NCBI GenBank assembly: GCA_020072965.1
Contig: JAIQFY010000025.1
Coordinates: 1 to 64,000 of the forward strand
Direction of reading: 5' to 3'
DNA length: 64,000 nucleotides
Source: Terriglobia bacterium
GTDB taxonomy: Bacteria; Acidobacteriota; Terriglobia; JAIQFV01
Within the stretch, counting starts at the first letter, position 1, and each line of letters begins with the position of its first letter. The notes below the pieces were generated by a model. That model was not told the DNA's origin and made no database searches. It worked only from the letters and a program-made list of their open reading frames with translations. The translations under genes were made by a program, and so were the position numbers. Positions 8,278 to 17,891 of this stretch are shown piece by piece.

Positions 8278-9134
8278 TGGAATTGAATTCTCCTGAGCCT
8301 GAGATGACGGTGCTCGTCCACGGGACCGGTAGCGAAGAGCTTTTGCCGCAAGAGCAGGGTCTCCACGTGGTTCGTCGGCCGCAACTGCAGATCGCAGAAC
8401 GAGCCCTCAATCTCTTCGTTCTTGTAACAGCGACCGGTCTGCCTGATGTTTCCGAGTTTGTGTCAGTTGCGAACCGTCGTCATCAACTGCGTGCATTGTT
8501 TGTCCGCGACGACACGAACGCCCGATGGCTGCCCCATTGGTTCGAACGGGCGGGGCTCAGAACACTCCGCAACACTCTCGTACATTCGGATGCGACTGTG
8601 CCTAGGCGCGTACTCACGGCCTGGCTTCATGGGGCCCAGAACGAACTGATCGCGGATGCGAACGTCGCTGATGATCGACTGTTCCTCATCTCGTGCGCCC
8701 TCGAACACTACGAAGTCCCGTTCGACCGGGTACCGGCGATGAAGGCCATTCCTCCGGCCCAACGGAGCACGTTTGAAATGGACGAGGATGGCAGCTATAT
8801 CCACTGGCCAGGACCCGACATTCATCTCGACCTCGATGCCATTCGTGCGGCTCTGGATCCAAAGTCGCGCGCGAAGGCTGCAGCCGTAAAGGCATCGCGA
8901 GACCAGCGGTACGGTGCGGCAATTGCAAAGCTCCGGGCGGCAAGAGGCTTGAAACAGTCCGACATTAAAGGGTTGTCCGAGCGGCATGTGCGTCGCATCG
9001 AAAAGGGCGAAGGAGCAAGCTCTGAAGCCCTTCGTCGGCTGGCTGAAGCACACGGAATGAGTCTCGACCAGTATCTGCGTAAAGTCGCCACGCTCTTGGC
9101 GAGCCCCTTACTTGAACCACAAGACGCCAGATGA
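8271..9134 (+). CDS. DUF2442-like protein with C-terminal helix-turn-helix
   Basis: 287 residues from the ATG at 8271, which overlaps the DUF4160 stop; the longer ORF from 8139 runs inside that gene and is rejected. The first 170 residues are not recognised. Residues about 185-215 (DEDGSYIHWPGPDIHLDLD) match the DUF2442 pattern. Residues about 225-285 form a Cro/C1-like helix-turn-helix (IAKLRAARGLKQSDIKGLSERHVRRIEKGEG). This arrangement suggests that it binds DNA, perhaps the inverted repeat at 7931-7973, and controls its own operon. It is longer than the usual DUF2442-HTH proteins because of the N-terminal extension, which may be the effector part. Confidence 0.6.
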   Translation: MLVELNSPEPEMTVLVHGTGSEELLPQEQGLHVVRRPQLQIAERALNLFVLVTATGLPDVSEFVSVANRRHQLRALFVRDDTNARWLPHWFERAGLRTLRNTLVHSDATVPRRVLTAWLHGAQNELIADANVADDRLFLISCALEHYEVPFDRVPAMKAIPPAQRSTFEMDEDGSYIHWPGPDIHLDLDAIRAALDPKSRAKAAAVKASRDQRYGAAIAKLRAARGLKQSDIKGLSERHVRRIEKGEGASSEALRRLAEAHGMSLDQYLRKVATLLASPLLEPQDAR

Positions 9135-9250
9135 ATGCTGAATGCACTGTCCTATATCCAGGTCTGACCGCACATATTTCTGAAAGGGGAGCGCGCCCGG
9201 CATAGTCGTCGAACGAGCCGGGTCGGAGGCCGCGAGGATCGAGGTTTCGG

Positions 9251-9628
9251 ATGCGACTGGAGGTACTTCAAGGTGAGTTCGGTGTCGCGCGTCTTGACCC
9301 CAACGAGGCAACGCCGGCTTGGGCAGCACAGGGCATCATCTCTTCGGTCACTCGGACGGCTGAAGATCTCTCCGTGGTCTGCGACGCCGGGGCGATTCCC
9401 GCGGGTGTGAAGGCCGAGCGAGGCTGGAGGTGCCTTCGGGTCACCGGGCGCCTCGATTTCTCCTTGACGGGAATCCTCGCCTCCATCGCAGGTCCATTGG
9501 CGGTCGCCAAGGTAAGCATCTTCGCCATCTCCACCTACGACACCGACTACGTCCTCGTCCCGGGCGAGGCCATGACGAGAGCGATCGAGTGTCTTCGTGC
9601 AGCGGGTCATGAGGTGATTGGGGCGTGA
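9251..9628 (+). CDS. ACT-domain amino-acid-binding protein (COG3603-like)
   Basis: 125 residues forming two ACT-like halves. The second half (TGILASIAGPLAVAKVSIFAISTYDTDYVLV) is the clearest, with the usual pattern of small residues followed by a strand carrying Thr-Asp. Stand-alone ACT proteins of this type are related to the allosteric part of aspartate kinase and presumably bind an amino acid; the regulated partner is not known. The ATG at 9251 has GAGG six bases upstream. It stands alone between the HTH gene and a 390-base gap. Confidence 0.75.
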   Translation: MRLEVLQGEFGVARLDPNEATPAWAAQGIISSVTRTAEDLSVVCDAGAIPAGVKAERGWRCLRVTGRLDFSLTGILASIAGPLAVAKVSIFAISTYDTDYVLVPGEAMTRAIECLRAAGHEVIGA

Positions 9629-10019
9629 AGGTCCCCGCTGGATCTCTTTTTTCATAATCCTCCCACCGGTAGGTGGGGGATGGTTCAGATCCGGCCTTTC
9701 GCTCAGGCGTGAGCTGGAACACTCGACCGATTCTGCGCGGCAAGACCAGAAAGACAATTCATAAATCCCCGCGGCGGATCGGTTGAGCCGAATCAACGGG
9801 CGTGCGCCTTGGGTCGGGAAGGTGGTATCTGAATTATCCCCTCCGCCGCGGCGGATCGGCGGGATTGAAAGGGAGAAAATAGGAGGCGCCAGTAGGCTGA
9901 ACTTGAAGGATCCCCTCCGGCGAGGCGGACCGTCGGGGGAATTGTCAATTAGGAGTCTGACGAGCTGGTGGGGGAACGGGGCAGCCGATGGCCGCCCCGT
10001 TCTCGTCCGAAGCACCACC
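9629..10019. other. Intergenic gap with CCGCCGCGGCGG-type palindromes
   Basis: No gene seen. It contains short GC-rich palindromic pieces (CCGCCGCGGCGGATC near 9845) and, at 9800-9829, a near-exact copy of bases 1-30 of the window. The plus-strand ORF 9783-10394 overlaps the better-supported minus-strand gene and is rejected. Confidence 0.5.
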
Positions 10020-10709
10020 TTAGGGGTTGCAGGTGGCTGGTGTGTGCGAAGTGTCCGGATTAGTGCAGAGCGGTCCCAGCTTCGAGACCGGGTCGGGCAG
10101 GCTGATCATCGCCAGCGGGCCAGCTTTGTGCTCGCCGTTGAACGGCGTGAACTTGCTGGGATCGTTGGCCGGAAAGCCGCATGCGGCGGCATCCTGAGGA
10201 TTGTCAAACCAGAAGCCCACATGGAAAGTGTTCGTCGGCGGCAGTCTGACGTCTGGATCGAAGCCAAAGATGTCGTCGAGCAGAACCGTCTTAATGCGGA
10301 CGTTGCCGTCATCGGTGTGTTTGCCGATCTGAATGTCCGACTGATACCAGGCGAGACCGAAATTCGTGAAATTCGGATCGGCAGTACCCTCTGACAGGAA
10401 CGGACTGCGCTGGACGGTGAACAGGTCGAAGGCCAGGCCGGGTTTGATCCCGTCGAGGTCCAGGATGAGCGTGTCATTGACCTCGCCGCGAACGACCGTG
10501 GCGCGAGCCCTCGGTTCTTCAAAGGACGAGCGGCGCAGACAATCCGCAAATTGCGGGTTCGGAACGAGGTTGAATCTGATGACGTCCTCTTTATTCTGAG
10601 CCGAAGCTATAGACGGAAGGATCGTCGCCCCCGTGATCACTACCAACAAAAACAGGATCGCGTCAAGCACGACCCGATTGAAGAGTTGCACAAACTTGTA
10701 ATTTTTCAC
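10020..10709 (-). CDS. Exported protein of unknown function
   Basis: 229 residues beginning with GTG at 10709, with AAGGAG six bases upstream. Residues 1-38 are a clear signal peptide ending IASAQ. The mature part is polar with several Cys (DCLRRS, AACGF, LCTN, TCNP), which may form disulfides, and reads like a beta-rich secreted domain. I do not recognise the family. It is monocistronic: its upstream region faces the winged-helix gene, so the two share a 309-base divergent promoter region. Confidence 0.7.
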   Translation of the reverse strand: MKNYKFVQLFNRVVLDAILFLLVVITGATILPSIASAQNKEDVIRFNLVPNPQFADCLRRSSFEEPRARATVVRGEVNDTLILDLDGIKPGLAFDLFTVQRSPFLSEGTADPNFTNFGLAWYQSDIQIGKHTDDGNVRIKTVLLDDIFGFDPDVRLPPTNTFHVGFWFDNPQDAAACGFPANDPSKFTPFNGEHKAGPLAMISLPDPVSKLGPLCTNPDTSHTPATCNP

Positions 10710-11018
10710 TGTTCTCCTTTTCTGTCAAATAAGTTAAATTAATTGGGTGAAGGTCCCCGATGAGGTCCCTCACCCGTGATTCCTCTCCCCGCGGGAGAGG
10801 GGTGTTGCATGGCCCCAGAAATGAAAGCTCGAAACGACTGGCAACTGCGATGCACTCTGATTCGAATGCTTCGCCTTTTTTCCGCCGCCCAGCCATCCAT
10901 CCCTGTTAGCATCGTGGCGACTCTAGTCGAGGTGCGCTCAAGAGTCCTTAAGGCGTCCTAAGAAAATTGCAAGGATTTTCCAAGCTGCCACGGACGGGCG
11001 GCCATCAGATTGGGGACT
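10710..11018. other. Divergent intergenic region
   Basis: Separates the exported protein (minus) from the winged-helix regulator (plus). A GGGTGAAGGTCCC / GAGGTCCCTCACCC inverted repeat lies near 10745-10773, and a CTCTCCCCGCGGGAGAG palindrome at about 10782-10798. Both could be regulatory; no gene is visible. Confidence 0.4.
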
Positions 11019-12962
11019 ATGGCGTTGTACGAATTTGGCACATTCCGCTTTGACCCCGCCGACCACTTGCTGTTGAGTGCCGGGAACCCGGTTTCACTCA
11101 CACCGAAAGCATTCGAAATCCTTTTTGTGTTCGTCCAGAACGGAAACCGACTCACGACCAAAGAAGAGTTGATGAACAAAGTCTGGCCGGACAGCTTTGT
11201 GGAAGAGGCAAACCTGACTATAAATATTTCGGCCTTGCGCAAAGTCCTCGGGGAGACACCCGACGGCCAGCAATACATCGAGACGGTGCCAAAAAAGGGC
11301 TACCGTTTTGTTGTTCCAATTACCGAAGTACGAGACAAAGGTTTACAAATTCCAAGCCTGCCGGTCAGCGAAAGAAGCGACACGGACGTCGCGCCGATTG
11401 CGGTGCAAGGCGAAGATCTTCCGGCTAGCGTTCGAACGCTGTCGGGGAGAAACGAGAATGAAAGGTTTTGGCCTCGTTCCCGCGTGATGGTTCTCAGTTT
11501 TGTTCTCATCGTTGTTTTGGGGCTGAGTTATTCGATCTATCGCGGCCGGTCCACCCGAATACTGCTCGGGGAACATCCGCGCAGCCTGGCGGTTCTTCCT
11601 TTTCAGAATTTGCGGGAGAATCCCAATGATGATTTTCTTGGTTTCTCCCTGGCCAACGCGATCATCACCAAGCTGGACTACGTCAGTGAACTTGCCGTCC
11701 GGCCTTCCTATGCTGTCCAGAAATACAAAACGCAAACGATTGATATTCCCAAAGTCGCCGCGGACCTCAACGTCGACACCCTTCTCACGGGCACCTTCCT
11801 CCGCGAAGGAGACAATCTGAGAATCACCAGCCAACTCATCGACGTGAAAACGCAAAACCTTATTTGGAAGGGCGCGTTCGATCTGAAATACGAAAAACTC
11901 CTGAGCGTTCAGGACAGCGTCGCGCAGAAGATTATTAAGGGTTTGGAATTAACTCTCTCCCCGTCCGAAGTGGAGCGACTGAAGCCCGATGAGGCTGTCA
12001 ATCCCCTTGCTTACGAGTATTACCTGCGCGGGATTGACCTCTATTCGAAGAACGAATTTCCCGTGGCGATCAATATGTTGGAGAAGTCGGCGGAACTCTC
12101 TCCCAACTACGCACTGACCTGGGCCAACCTGGGGAGGGCGTACACGGCGAACGCCTCGTTTCAATTCGGCGGGGGAGAGCAATACCGCAAGGCCCAGGCC
12201 GCTTTCGAACGCGCCCTCTCGCTTCATCCCGATCTCATCGACGCCCGCATTTACATGGCGAACATGTTCACCGACACGGGCAGGGTGGAAAAGTCTGTGC
12301 CTTTGTTGCGGGAAGCCCTCCGAACAAATCCCAATCACGCGGAAATTCATTGGGAATTGGGCTATGCCTACCGCTTCGCCGGCATGCTGCAGCAATCCGT
12401 TTCTGAATCCGAACGGGCGCGGCAACTCGACCCGGGCGTGAAACTCAACAACTCGACGCTGAACAGCTATCTATACCTTGGACAGTACGACAAATTCCTC
12501 GGGAGTCTTCCCGAAACCGATGATTCCGCCCTGATCGTCTTCTATCGCGGGTTCGGCGAGTACTACAAGAAGAACTACACCCAGGCCGCGAAAGACTTCG
12601 ATCACACCTTTGAGCTGGACCGTTCTCTTTTGCACGCCCAGATCGGAAAAGCTCTCAGCTTGGGAATTCACCACCAGGATTCGGAGGCGGCGGAAATGCT
12701 GCGTTCCGTGGAAAGCAAGATCAATGAACGCCGCGTGGGTGATCCCGAAGCGATTTACAAGATCGCACAAGCCTACGCGATGCTTGGCGACAAATCGTCG
12801 GCCCTGCGCGTCTTGAAGCAGAGCATCGAGAATGGGTTTTTTCCTTACCCCTATTTCGCGGCTGATCCGCTTCTGGATGGCCTTCGCAACGAAAATGAGT
12901 TTTCCCAGCTTATGAGGGTAGCGCGCCAACGACACGAAGCCTTCAAGGCCGCATTCTTCTAG
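11019..12962 (+). CDS. Winged-helix DNA-binding, membrane-anchored TPR regulator
   Basis: 647 residues. Residues 1-100 form an OmpR/CadC-type winged helix (YEFGTFRFDP at the start, PKKGYRFVVPI at the end). One membrane segment lies at about 150-170. A CadC-C-like block follows (RSLAVLPFQNLRENPNDDFLG), and then TPR repeats from about 330 to the end. Acidobacteria encode many such proteins. By analogy with CadC the winged helix would bind promoter DNA from the membrane, and the outer TPR part would sense or bind a partner. I start it at the ATG at 11019 (MALYEFG) rather than the TTG at 11010, because family members begin just before the YEFG strand. Target genes are not evident. Confidence 0.85.
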   Translation: MALYEFGTFRFDPADHLLLSAGNPVSLTPKAFEILFVFVQNGNRLTTKEELMNKVWPDSFVEEANLTINISALRKVLGETPDGQQYIETVPKKGYRFVVPITEVRDKGLQIPSLPVSERSDTDVAPIAVQGEDLPASVRTLSGRNENERFWPRSRVMVLSFVLIVVLGLSYSIYRGRSTRILLGEHPRSLAVLPFQNLRENPNDDFLGFSLANAIITKLDYVSELAVRPSYAVQKYKTQTIDIPKVAADLNVDTLLTGTFLREGDNLRITSQLIDVKTQNLIWKGAFDLKYEKLLSVQDSVAQKIIKGLELTLSPSEVERLKPDEAVNPLAYEYYLRGIDLYSKNEFPVAINMLEKSAELSPNYALTWANLGRAYTANASFQFGGGEQYRKAQAAFERALSLHPDLIDARIYMANMFTDTGRVEKSVPLLREALRTNPNHAEIHWELGYAYRFAGMLQQSVSESERARQLDPGVKLNNSTLNSYLYLGQYDKFLGSLPETDDSALIVFYRGFGEYYKKNYTQAAKDFDHTFELDRSLLHAQIGKALSLGIHHQDSEAAEMLRSVESKINERRVGDPEAIYKIAQAYAMLGDKSSALRVLKQSIENGFFPYPYFAADPLLDGLRNENEFSQLMRVARQRHEAFKAAFF

Positions 12963-13532
12963 AAACTATTTCCCAACTCCGGATTGGTGTGTTGCAGGGG
13001 GCAGATTTGAGCGGGTCTGCACGCCAGGACGTACGGCCAAGCAGTCGCCGTCATCCGAATCCGCATCATCAGGAATGTTGACGAAAATACATCAGCCGAC
13101 CTTGCATCCTACATGGGCAACTAGGAGAAAAGTTTCTCGAAGGTCGAGTTCTCAGATCTGCCCATCAGCCATGCAAGCTGCAGCGGCTTTGCGAACTATT
13201 TTTTCGCCTCTGGCAAGTTCTACGAGTACGTGCCACGGGTTATGCGGAACGTTAGGCGGATAGCCCAGAGATCGTTCTGCAGTTGCCCAAAGACGAATGA
13301 ATTTGGGCAGGGCGAAGAAACTTCGGCAGGACTATTTGCATCTAGGCGGGGTGGCGCACACAGGCGCTCATGTTCCCGCCGCGCGGGATGCGGTTTGCTT
13401 GGGAACTGCGATTCACCCGTGAAAGACAACCCGCCTCTTCGTTACTGAAGCGCCAAAGGACCCCACCGAGACTTCCAATGCATTCCACGTGATCCATCGC
13501 TAGCAGGCTGGTGTTTCCCAGATAATAAAATC

Positions 13533-13570
13533 GCGGGTGGCGCACACATGCGTTCCTTGCATGTGTGCGG
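13533..13570. repeat. REP-like hairpin of the RAYT-linked family
   Basis: CGCACACATGCG...GCATGTGTGCGG pairs into a hairpin directly beside RAYT remnants. The family GGGTGGCGCACACATGCGC recurs, in either orientation, near 234, 13346, 14016, 26605, 28521, 36346, 37031, 37798, 39665 and 40431. Confidence 0.8.
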
Positions 13571-13663
13571 CTTCCTCGGGAACTGCGATTCACCCGCGAA
13601 AGACAATTCACCTCTTCGTCACTGAAACCCAATGAACCCCGCTGGCCTTCGAATTCATTCCAC

Positions 13664-13885
13664 ATGATCCATCGCCAGCAGGCTGGTGTCCCCAGATAAT
13701 AAAACCGCCAGCTGGACCAGGGCCAGTCTCCCGCTTCGCTGACTAATCGACGCTTCACGGGATTGGCATGCATGTAATCGAGCTTTTCGAGGCGCTTCTT
13801 CTCCGTGTAAATATTCATGTCGAAGAACCGACGCTGCCAGACACGGTACTGCGAGGGTCCGTGGAAAGTGAATGAGGGGGATGCT
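13664..13885 (-). pseudogene. Truncated RAYT (REP-associated tyrosine transposase) fragment
   Basis: The minus strand encodes the C-terminal third of a Y1-type transposase: HGPSQYRVWQRRFFDMNI, then LDYMHANPVKRRLV and DWPWSSWRFYYLG. These match the intact copies at 37117 and 39786 almost residue for residue. The N-terminal two-thirds, including the HFH metal site, are missing beyond about 13885, and a one-base deletion near the end shifts the last residues out of frame. It is therefore a dead copy. A further RAYT 3' scrap lies at about 13480-13530. Confidence 0.85.
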
Positions 13886-14116
13886 TCGATGCAAATTTGA
13901 TCAAGAGCCGCTCACACTCCGATAGCTCGGGGTATGCGCCCCCCTTCATAATAATCTTCTCCGGAGAAGGATTCGAATCAAGAGAATGACAGAACCTGCA
14001 ATGGCCGCGCCCCATCGCGCACATGCCAAGAACGCATGTGTGCGCCACCCGGCGTGTGGAGGCACTCTGTAACCTCCGTCTTGACTGGGCAAGCGCACGG
14101 AATTATCATTCCTTCG

Positions 14117-14437
14117 ATGCGGTCAAGAATGTCACTCGTAATAGCGACCATCGCGTTGATCATCTGCTTTACCTGTCCCATGATCGAATTGTTCGACCAG
14201 TGGGATCACACGCTTCAAACGGGCAACGACACCGAGTACACGCTCGTGGTCCTTGCCTTGTGTGTGGGTTTTGCATTCTCGATGCCCGGTGTATACGTCC
14301 GGGCTGCCCGGTACTGGTCCGCGGTAGCGTCTCTCGTACTTCCTCCCTTGAGCAGGGATTCCAAAGGGCTTCAAGTCAACCCTCTCTCACCGCCTGCTGT
14401 TTCTATAAGTCCCCAGGTTCTAGTGATGCGTATTTGA
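14117..14437 (+). CDS. Small two-helix membrane protein, unknown
   Basis: 106 residues from the ATG at 14117; the track start at 14036 lies inside a REP hairpin. Two hydrophobic segments are seen, at about residues 7-22 (IATIALIICFTCP) and 40-58 (EYTLVVLALCVGFAFS), joined by a short polar loop containing FDQWDHTLQTGNDTE. The C-terminal third is polar and would sit in the cytoplasm or periplasm. I do not recognise a named family, though such small membrane proteins are common in this sort of genome. Upstream lies repeat DNA and downstream the Oar-like receptor, so there is no operon partner. Confidence 0.6.
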   Translation: MRSRMSLVIATIALIICFTCPMIELFDQWDHTLQTGNDTEYTLVVLALCVGFAFSMPGVYVRAARYWSAVASLVLPPLSRDSKGLQVNPLSPPAVSISPQVLVMRI

Positions 14438-14580
14438 TCCTCCCTTAGTTGGTACTTCAGCTTCGTTTTCATACCCCTAATGACCCGGTGTCTCGCCAGC
14501 AGCGGAAGGATTCGCTGCAAACCTCACACGTGGCGAAGTTCGCCGGGACTTTGATTTCACCTCCGGAGCGATGAATTGAT

Positions 14581-17502
14581 ATGTTCATTCAACGGAATTC
14601 GCTTTATGCACGAACTGGACTTATTGCCTTAACGGCTTTGTTCCTGATTTTTCTGAAACTGGCGGATACAAATGCTCAAGTTTCGAAGGTAGGCGCGACG
14701 GTAGAGGGTAACGTCCGCGACAGTAGCGGTGCTGCCATATCCAACGCAAAGGTAACGCTGCGAAACACTGAAACGAATCAGATGCGCGCGGTTGCGACAG
14801 ATGATCGGGGCGCTTTCCATGCGGGAGAACTTTCCGCAGGAAACTATGAAGTGCGTGTCGAGTATCCCGCCTTCGCACTTTATCGGCTTGCAAGCGTTGG
14901 ATTGCCTCTCGGCGGGACAGTCCACCTGAATATTTTGCTTGTCTTGGCGTCTTCTTCTTCCGAGGTTACGGTGAACGCGCAGCCGTCATCCATTGACCCT
15001 TCGCAGACCTCGGTTGTTTCGTCTGTGGACAAGGAAAGAATCGAAGAGTTGCCTGTGCGAAGTCGCAACTACCTGGATTTTGTCTTGCTCGCGCCCGGCG
15101 TCTCGGGCTCGCCTCCGACATCCGGCGCCAGCGGAACCACGCCCCTCGCGGGGAGCGGCTTCACGTTCGGCGGCCTGCGGACTCGGAGCAACAATATCTC
15201 GATCGATGGTTTGGACAACAACGATGAGTATACAGGTTCGAGTCGCATTGAGCTTTCGCCTGAAATCGTGCAGGAATTTCAGGTCGTCAATAATGGTCTT
15301 TCAGCCGAATCGGGTGGAGCCTCGGGTGGTTCGATCAACGTGATCACGCGGTCTGGGACGAACACCACTCACGGGGACGCCTTCATTTTTGTGCAGGATG
15401 GCGCATTGAACGCACGGGATCCCTTCGAGACCACACCGGGCAGGCCGGCGTTCCGGCGTTACCGCACGGGGTTTGCACTCGGCGGACCGGTTGTTAAGAA
15501 CCGCACCTTCTACTACGCTGCCATCGAGCAGGAACATCATCGCGGCCAAAGCAGCACGGACATCAGCCCCGACCTCGCGTCGACAATCAACGCATTCCTT
15601 GCAACGGGGGCATATCCCCGGCTCAGCACTCGACAAATCGCGACGGACTTCTTTCCAATCGCCCGCGAGGAGACAGAAACCGCGGGTCGACTGGATCACC
15701 AGCTCAAAGGAGACACATCACTCATGCTGCGCTATGCCTTCACGAATAATAAAGAGTCAAGCGACGCATTCAACACCACGGGCATCGTGGATGCCAGCGG
15801 GCGCGGCAGCCAATTTACAAGTGACCAGTCGGTTTCCGGTTCGCTTACATCTGTGTTCGGGTCGGAAGCCGTGGGTGATCTGCGGTTCCAGGTTTCAACC
15901 CGGCATGCCGTGCTGCGTACTAATGATTCTCTGGGCCCGGAGATTGTCATCGCTGGACTGGCGGACTTCGGCCGTCCGTATGGCGGCCCAAGCACGCGCC
16001 GCGAAAATCACTACCAAGCTGGATACACGTATGCGCGCGCCTACGGTAAGCACGTCTTCAAAGCAGGCGGGACTGTAAGTCGAGTCAACCTGGAAGCTTC
16101 CGTGGAAGACGGCTTTGGGGGCATCTATCTATTTGGCGATCTCAGTGATTTCCTGAACGGTCAACCCGACCAGTTCCGTCAGGCCTTCGGAAGTACAAAT
16201 GTTAATCTCCCAGTGACGACCTTTGGAGCCTTCGTGCAGGATCACTGGTCTTTGACATCACATGTCATGCTGGATCTGGGCGTGCGCTTCGATTTCGAAC
16301 ATCTACCGGCGGGGTTCAATCAGGACACAGGTAACGTGAGTCCTCGGATTGGCGTGGCTTGGAGCCCTTCCTCGAAGTGGGTTGTTCGAGCTGGGTGGGG
16401 GATCTTTTTTGACCGGTATGTTTTGGCGAATCTGGCTCGTGGTCTTGAAAAGAACGGCACGCAGGCGTTTGAGCAGGTTGCTGATGGGCCCCTCGCAGCG
16501 AGTCTGTTCGCAGCGGCAGAAGGTGGGCCGCTTTCGGTTCCCGCATCGGGCATTGCACCTTCAATCTTCCGCCCTGACCCGAATCTTGTTACTCCGTACA
16601 GCCAGCAAGCAAGTGCCGGAGTGGAGTATCAATTGGCTCGCAATGTGACACTCCGCGCCGACTACCTTATGGTGCGCGGCGTACATCTGTCTCGCACACG
16701 GAACATCAATCTTCTGGCACCGGTCCTTCTGACCATTGCCAACGCCGAACGCCTCGGTATCCCTGATCCTACGCCGCAACAGGTGGGGAGGGATGTTTTC
16801 GTTCCGGGCCGCGTCGACGCACGTTTTGACGACATCTACCAGATTGAGGATTCGGCAAGTTCAACCTACCATGGCGTCTCGTTTTCGCTCAATCGGCGGA
16901 TGTCTGACGAATTTGAGTTCTCAGCGGCCTACACGGTATCCAAGACGATTGACGATGCGTCGGATTTTGAGGAGCAACCTGAAAATCCATTCAATCTCCA
17001 CGCGGAGCGGGCGCTTTCTAATCAAGACCAGCGCCAGCGATTTGTATTCAACGCTCTTTGGGACCTGCCAATCGGCGAGAACGAGGGAGAAGGGAAAACG
17101 CAGGCCGCGAATCACGGCTGGGCCTCACGAATGTTCAGCCACATCGAATTGGCAGCGATCGTCACTCTCGGGACTGGCCGACCGGTCGACCCGCTCACCG
17201 GGCTCGACTCAAATCGCAGCCACGCGTTTCCGCTCTCGGTGAGACCGCTCGACCAGGGAAGAAACTCGCTTCGGACATCCGGACTGACCTCGACGGATTT
17301 TCGTGTTCTGAAGTACTTTCCATTTGGCAAGTCCGCCCGCCTCGATCTGGTTGCGGAGGCCTTCAATCTGTTTAATCACCCGAATATTTTGACGATCAAC
17401 CCGGTCTTCGGATCAAACCTGGCTCCACTGGCGGGCTTGGGCCAGCCGATCGAGGGAGCGGGCGCCCGCCGTGTTCAATTCTCCCTGGATTTTGAGTTTT
17501 GA
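14581..17502 (+). CDS. Oar-like TonB-dependent receptor with carboxypeptidase-regulatory domain
   Basis: 973 residues. A signal peptide ends near residue 33 (ADTNAQ). Residues about 38-125 form a carboxypeptidase-regulatory-like domain (VEGNVRDSSGAAISNAKVTLRN). A plug region follows (SIDGLDNNDEY; INVITRSGTNTTHGDAF) and then the outer-membrane beta-barrel, ending in the expected aromatic residue (VQFSLDFEF). Such Oar-type proteins are abundant in Acidobacteria and import or bind large substrates using the TonB system; the substrate cannot be read from the sequence. The length is normal to slightly short for the family. The ATG at 14581 lacks a strong ribosome site. No partner genes are nearby. 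Confidence 0.88.
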   Translation: MFIQRNSLYARTGLIALTALFLIFLKLADTNAQVSKVGATVEGNVRDSSGAAISNAKVTLRNTETNQMRAVATDDRGAFHAGELSAGNYEVRVEYPAFALYRLASVGLPLGGTVHLNILLVLASSSSEVTVNAQPSSIDPSQTSVVSSVDKERIEELPVRSRNYLDFVLLAPGVSGSPPTSGASGTTPLAGSGFTFGGLRTRSNNISIDGLDNNDEYTGSSRIELSPEIVQEFQVVNNGLSAESGGASGGSINVITRSGTNTTHGDAFIFVQDGALNARDPFETTPGRPAFRRYRTGFALGGPVVKNRTFYYAAIEQEHHRGQSSTDISPDLASTINAFLATGAYPRLSTRQIATDFFPIAREETETAGRLDHQLKGDTSLMLRYAFTNNKESSDAFNTTGIVDASGRGSQFTSDQSVSGSLTSVFGSEAVGDLRFQVSTRHAVLRTNDSLGPEIVIAGLADFGRPYGGPSTRRENHYQAGYTYARAYGKHVFKAGGTVSRVNLEASVEDGFGGIYLFGDLSDFLNGQPDQFRQAFGSTNVNLPVTTFGAFVQDHWSLTSHVMLDLGVRFDFEHLPAGFNQDTGNVSPRIGVAWSPSSKWVVRAGWGIFFDRYVLANLARGLEKNGTQAFEQVADGPLAASLFAAAEGGPLSVPASGIAPSIFRPDPNLVTPYSQQASAGVEYQLARNVTLRADYLMVRGVHLSRTRNINLLAPVLLTIANAERLGIPDPTPQQVGRDVFVPGRVDARFDDIYQIEDSASSTYHGVSFSLNRRMSDEFEFSAAYTVSKTIDDASDFEEQPENPFNLHAERALSNQDQRQRFVFNALWDLPIGENEGEGKTQAANHGWASRMFSHIELAAIVTLGTGRPVDPLTGLDSNRSHAFPLSVRPLDQGRNSLRTSGLTSTDFRVLKYFPFGKSARLDLVAEAFNLFNHPNILTINPVFGSNLAPLAGLGQPIEGAGARRVQFSLDFEF

Positions 17503-17891
17503 GGATGAATGGGGTCGGGTCTTTCGAATCTCCATTTCCGCCGTACGATATACTTGGACCATCTCACCGGCTCCGGCGCCATTCGCAGGTTCGAAGACAA
17601 AATCGAGACAGACGAGCGCTTGGCCGAGATCTTCCAGAACACCAAATCTCAATTCGAGATTGGAAAGACGTGAACCCAATCATTCTGACGAAGCCCCCGA
17701 GAGCAACGGGAATCGCGGCTTATCCGCGCTGTCGTAAGGCGGACAGCCCAGAGATCGTTTTGCGCTTGAAGTGAAAACTCCATCTCTAGCTGGCAGAGTT
17801 TCTTCGTTCGGATCAAAAGAGCAGCCCGGTAACCATTCAGGCTGATATAATTCGCACGGATGGGCCGACTGAAGGAGGGCCTTTAACAACC
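17503..17891. repeat. Intergenic region with a dispersed ~120-bp repeat
   Basis: Bases about 17560-17690 (GTTCGAAGACAAAATCGAGA ... GAGATTGGAAAGACG) match 22180-22295 in the same orientation at roughly 75-80% by eye. The copy is too short and too frame-broken to be a gene. Bases 17738-17763 match 13256-13281. Nothing else is seen. Confidence 0.6.

Larger units (their letters stand above)
12963..14116. other. Repeat-rich gap with RAYT fragments and REP hairpins
   Basis: Over 1.1 kb without an intact gene. It holds two tandem copies of the RAYT 3' flank plus REP hairpin (about 13346-13530 and 13533-13720), a truncated RAYT gene (13664-13885), and another REP hairpin at 14016-14054. A 25-base stretch at 13256-13281 (GGCGGATAGCCCAGAGATCG) recurs at 17738-17763. 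Confidence 0.7.

Noticed and set aside
9152-10018. Minus-strand 288-residue ORF over the ACT gene
   Set aside because: Antisense to a well-supported ACT gene, with Pro/Arg-rich composition typical of shadow frames.
9783-10394. Plus-strand 203-residue ORF
   Set aside because: Overlaps the exported protein on the minus strand, which has a clear signal peptide and ribosome site.
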